Shown here piece after piece: positions 6,720 through 8,576 of a DNA stretch of 8,576 nt; position 1 is the stretch's first letter, and each line of letters starts with the position of its first letter. Both the position numbers and the translations under genes were made by a program. The DNA is from JBGTBQ01 sp041749275. Lineage in GTDB: Bacteria; Acidobacteriota; Blastocatellia; Pyrinomonadales; Pyrinomonadaceae. Where the stretch lies: NCBI GenBank assembly GCA_041749275.1, contig JBGTBQ010000386.1, positions 1 through 8,576 of the forward strand, written 5' to 3'. The notes beneath the pieces are model-generated. The model searched no databases. It was given only the letters and a program-made list of their open reading frames with translations, and was not told where the DNA came from.

Positions 6720-6803
6720 CAGGTCAGAACCGCCTGCTCCAAGCGGGCGGTCTTTAAGCTTGAAAAACCAGACCGCCCGCTTGCGGCAGGCGGTTCTGAC
6801 CTG
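6720..6803. repeat. Inverted pair of REP-like palindromes (BIME-like element)
   Basis: The 34-base arms 6720-6753 and 6770-6803 are inverted copies with only two mismatches, separated by 16 bases containing AAGCTT. Each arm also holds its own imperfect palindrome: ACCGCCTGC to GCGGGCGGT at 6729-6751, and the mirror image at 6772-6794. Nested palindromes in head-to-head pairs in an intergenic gap are typical of REP/BIME elements. It lies between the Tat-exported gene and the GNAT gene and ends 13 bases before the GNAT ribosome site. It has no U-run on either side, so it may stabilise mRNA or partly attenuate read-through rather than act as a classic terminator. Confidence 0.75.
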
Positions 6804-6815
6804 CCTCAACTTTAT

Positions 6816-6821
6816 GGAGAG
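6816..6821 (+). promoter_or_regulatory. Ribosome site that fixes the GNAT start
   Basis: GGAGAG at 6816-6821 places a GTG at 6826 six bases after GGAG. The in-frame ATG at 6814 overlaps this site and has no purine-rich motif of its own. The TTG at 6760 would begin inside the palindromic repeat. The GTG is therefore the best start. Confidence 0.6.
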
Positions 6822-6825
6822 TGAC

Positions 6826-7338
6826 GTGGCTGAAAATAAATCCGGGACGGACGGTCGCGTGACGTTGCGCGCCGTCACGCCGGAAGATGACGAGTTCCTG
6901 CTCGCCGTCTACGCCAGTTCGCGCGAGGAGGAACTGGCGCAAGTTCCGTGGGCTGAAGGGCAGAAGGAGAGCTTCGTGCGGTTGCAGTTCGACACGCAGC
7001 GCGCCGAGTATGAAGCGCGCTTTCCGGAGGCCCGCTACGAAGTGATTCTGATTGACGGGCAGCCCGCCGGGCGGCTCTGGGTCGGCGAGGCGGCGGATGA
7101 GATGCGTCTGCTCGACATCGCGCTCCTGCCGGAGTTCCAGAATCGTGGCGTCGGACGCCTCGTCGTCGGTGGGCTGATCGAAGAGGCCGCACGCAAGTCT
7201 CTCCCCTTGCGCCACATGGTCTTCATCCTCAACGCCGGCGCGAAGCGCTTCTACGAGCGGATGGGCTTCGTGGTCTTCGAGGAGTTCGGCGGCGGTTATC
7301 TCCACATGGAGTGGCGACCGGAGAAGAGAAGTTCATAG
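6826..7338 (+). CDS. GNAT-family N-acetyltransferase
   Basis: The product is 170 residues from the GTG start. It is a single GNAT domain that transfers an acetyl group from acetyl-CoA to an amine. Visible motifs are the first strand VTLRAVTPEDDEFLLAVYAS (12-31), strand YEVILIDGQPAGRLWV (71-86), LLDIALLPEF (95-104), the acetyl-CoA pyrophosphate loop QNRGVG (105-110) and the late motif N137-AGAKRFYERMGF (to 148), with Tyr143 in the usual general-acid position. The insert PWAEGQKESFVRLQFDTQRA (41-60) is probably a substrate-side helical region. The substrate is unknown: it could be a protein N-terminus or lysine, or a small amine. It follows the Tat-exported gene on the same strand after the palindromic repeat and converges on the second DUF6916-like gene. 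I infer, without proof, that it may modify a member of the collar cluster. Confidence 0.88.
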   Translation: MAENKSGTDGRVTLRAVTPEDDEFLLAVYASSREEELAQVPWAEGQKESFVRLQFDTQRAEYEARFPEARYEVILIDGQPAGRLWVGEAADEMRLLDIALLPEFQNRGVGRLVVGGLIEEAARKSLPLRHMVFILNAGAKRFYERMGFVVFEEFGGGYLHMEWRPEKRSS

Positions 7339-7410
7339 CTGTTGACCGTTAGCTACGAGCTTTCGGCCTATAGCCCTCGAACTCAGCAAAGGTTCTTATG
7401 GCGCTACCAG

Positions 7411-7725
7411 CTAATCGCTTTTGAAGTAGCTGAACACGGCCTCGTAGCGGAAACCGTTGGCGTCCTGCGCGATGGGGACGAGGAAGATGTCCATCTCGCC
7501 CATCCGCTCGTGCTCGATGCGGTAAGTACGCTGCGGGAGAAGCATGTCACGGGGGCCGCGAAAGTAGAGCGAGAAGCGCTCCATGTCGCCGCGAGCATGT
7601 ACGAGAGAGGGGAAGGGCTGAATCTCTTCCAACTCCAGCTCCAGCGTGTGTTCCGCGTCCAGACGGACGCAGAACATCGTCTTCAAGTGGCGGGTGAAAT
7701 TCTCTTCGGTCTGGTTCTCAGGCAT
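7411..7725 (-). CDS. Cytosolic DUF6916-like protein
   Basis: This 104-residue protein has no signal peptide or membrane segment. It is almost entirely one small beta-rich domain: FTRHLKTMFCVRL (10-22), LELELEEIQPF (28-38), FSLYFRGP (51-58), LPQRTYRIEHERMGEMDIFL (63-82) and YEAVFSYF (94-101). These blocks match, in order and spacing, the exported protein at 6156-6707 (FSLTFR; RTIHTFDHYALGKFDLFV; YYVAVINH), so the two are homologs. I recognise the family as DUF6916-like, function unknown. The ATG at 7725 has only a weak GAGA upstream; homology starts close to the N-terminus, so no longer start is needed. The gene converges on the GNAT gene (72-base gap). Its 5' leader has a GC-rich hairpin at 7753-7781. 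It could be a chaperone, cap or structural partner for the collar proteins, which is an inference from position only. Confidence 0.78.
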   Translation of the reverse strand: MPENQTEENFTRHLKTMFCVRLDAEHTLELELEEIQPFPSLVHARGDMERFSLYFRGPRDMLLPQRTYRIEHERMGEMDIFLVPIAQDANGFRYEAVFSYFKSD

Positions 7726-7752
7726 CGTCTCTGTCTCTCGGCGTGAAGGTCG

Positions 7753-7781
7753 CGCGGCGCGTCTTCGTCGAGCGCGCCGCG
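7753..7781. repeat. GC-rich hairpin in the leader of the cytosolic DUF6916-like gene
   Basis: CGCGGCGCG (7753-7761) pairs perfectly with CGCGCCGCG (7773-7781) across an 11-base loop. It lies 28 bases upstream of the ATG at 7725. No U-run follows on either strand. It may affect translation of the small gene or belong to a double terminator with 7809-7837. Confidence 0.45.
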
Positions 7782-7808
7782 AAATTAATCAGGGGCAAGA
7801 TAACACGA

Positions 7809-7837
7809 GGCCGCGCCGGTTGGCACAGGGCGCGGCC
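7809..7837 (-). terminator. Possible terminator of the MFS transporter gene
   Basis: GGCCGCGCC (7809-7817) pairs perfectly with GGCGCGGCC (7829-7837) around an 11-base loop. On the minus strand it starts 17 bases after the MFS stop and is followed by tcgtgttatctt, which is moderately U-rich. It would separate the MFS gene from the DUF6916-like gene downstream on the same strand. Confidence 0.5.
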
Positions 7838-7854
7838 CGCCGTTTGACGCGGAC

Positions 7855-8576
7855 TCATTCGTCCCGCCGGGGCGCGGTCAGCAGCCCCGCGAGTAAGAGC
7901 ACGGGGCCGATGACGAGCAGCCACATCATCGCTTCGAGTCCGAACCGTTCGGCGAAGGCCCCAAGCGCAAGCGGGACGGGCGAAGCGACGAGGCCGGCGG
8001 CGTTATCCAGCACCAGCACCGAGCCGCTCCGGCCCGGTATCTCGGCGTAGAGCCGTGCCTGAAGAATCGAATACCAGCCGGTGTTGACAAAGCCGAGCAC
8101 GCCGAGGAGCACGAGCTTCGCCGTGAAGCCCTCCGCGAGCAGGAAGAGCGGGAAGAGCACGAGCACGCTCACGACGCTCCACAGCAGATAGCGCAGCCCG
8201 CTCACGCGCTCAAGCAGCGGGAGCAGCAGAAAGTCGCCGGGCAAGCCCACGCACGTCAACACGACCAGCGCGAGCGCCGCCTGCCCCTCCGTTGCTCCGA
8301 CCGTGTCTACGAAGTAGAGCGCCAGAAACCCTCGCATCACGTCCCACATGAAATCGCTGCACTCCAACAGCACGAGCCAGCGCACCACCTCTCGCCGCCG
8401 GAGCGCGCGCAGGGCTTCGCGCACCCCTTCACGAAAACCACGGCCCGCGCCTTCGTCGCCTACTCCTTCGCTCAACGCCGGTGTCGGGAAGCGAAGTCGC
8501 CACGCCAGCGCGAGCGTGACCACCGAGAGCGCCGCCATCCCGACGAACAGCGCGCGCCAGCCCACGCCGTAGGCTA
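7855..8576 (-). CDS. MFS-type transporter, C-terminal half (partial, N-terminus beyond the right edge)
   Basis: 239 complete codons are visible before a TGA at 7857-7855. The frame stays open to the window edge (AYGVGWRALF), so the GTG at 8565 is not the true start. The first segment (GWRALFVGMAALSVVTLALA) matches the usual last helix of an MFS N-terminal half. A cytosolic loop rich in Arg/Glu/Gly follows, and then six hydrophobic helices: LVLLECSDFMWDVMRGFLAL; ALALVVLTCVGLPGDFLLLP; YLLWSVVSVLVLFPLFLLA; LVLLGVLGFVNTGWYSILQA; VLVLDNAAGLVASPVPLALG; and MMWLLVIGPVLLLAGLL, ending APRRDE. This is the layout of a 12-helix major facilitator. Asp/Glu residues inside helix 7 (ECSDFMWD) could serve in coupling or substrate binding. 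The substrate cannot be named; drug or metabolite efflux is possible. There is no evident link to the collar cluster. Confidence 0.85.
   Translation of the reverse strand, partial: AYGVGWRALFVGMAALSVVTLALAWRLRFPTPALSEGVGDEGAGRGFREGVREALRALRRREVVRWLVLLECSDFMWDVMRGFLALYFVDTVGATEGQAALALVVLTCVGLPGDFLLLPLLERVSGLRYLLWSVVSVLVLFPLFLLAEGFTAKLVLLGVLGFVNTGWYSILQARLYAEIPGRSGSVLVLDNAAGLVASPVPLALGAFAERFGLEAMMWLLVIGPVLLLAGLLTAPRRDE

Noticed and set aside
6760..6825. TTG start for the GNAT protein at 6760
   Set aside because: The extra N-terminal residues would be encoded by the REP-like palindrome and do not belong to the GNAT fold; the GTG at 6826 has a properly spaced GGAG.
7338..7410. AGCT-containing short repeats between the converging GNAT and DUF6916-like genes
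   Set aside because: The copies (agct at several places) are too short and irregular to call a repeat or terminator.

Overview
This 8.6-kb, GC-rich window comes from a bacterial chromosome. The mix of a very large secreted beta-helix protein, tandem phage-collar-domain ('microcystin-dependent protein') genes, a Tat-exported small protein and clear AGGAG ribosome sites resembles Acidobacteriota (perhaps Blastocatellia). That assignment rests on gene content and is tentative. No integrase, transposase, capsid, terminase, rRNA, tRNA or CRISPR was seen, so the 'phage tail' genes look like chromosomal genes rather than a prophage.

Layout: 1-3981 (-) is the first 1327 codons of a giant exported protein that continues past the left edge. 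It has a signal peptide, a DUF11-like domain, a cadherin/Big_9-like domain, a long Asn/Gly/Thr-rich beta-helix with a roughly 25-residue period, and a Pro/Ser/Thr-rich linker. 4140-5703 (-) is a tight operon of three paralogous collar-domain proteins of about 170 residues each, ending at a GC-rich hairpin (4092-4120). 5704-6155 is a divergent intergenic region with a long imperfect inverted repeat and a small hairpin. 6156-6707 (+) encodes a Tat-exported DUF6916-like protein. 6720-6803 is a striking inverted pair of REP-like palindromes. 6826-7338 (+) encodes a GNAT acetyltransferase. 7411-7725 (-) encodes a second, cytosolic DUF6916-like protein. 7855-8576 (-) is the C-terminal half of an MFS transporter that runs off the right edge.

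The most interesting point is the cluster itself. Three collar-domain paralogs, two homologous DUF6916-like proteins (one Tat-exported, one not), a GNAT enzyme and a giant surface/secreted beta-helix protein lie together. I infer a possible non-phage, fibre-like or surface-adhesion system in which the collar proteins could form a trimeric or heterotrimeric tip and the GNAT enzyme could modify a component. The homologies can be read by eye; the shared function is a hypothesis. The MFS transporter is probably an unrelated neighbour.
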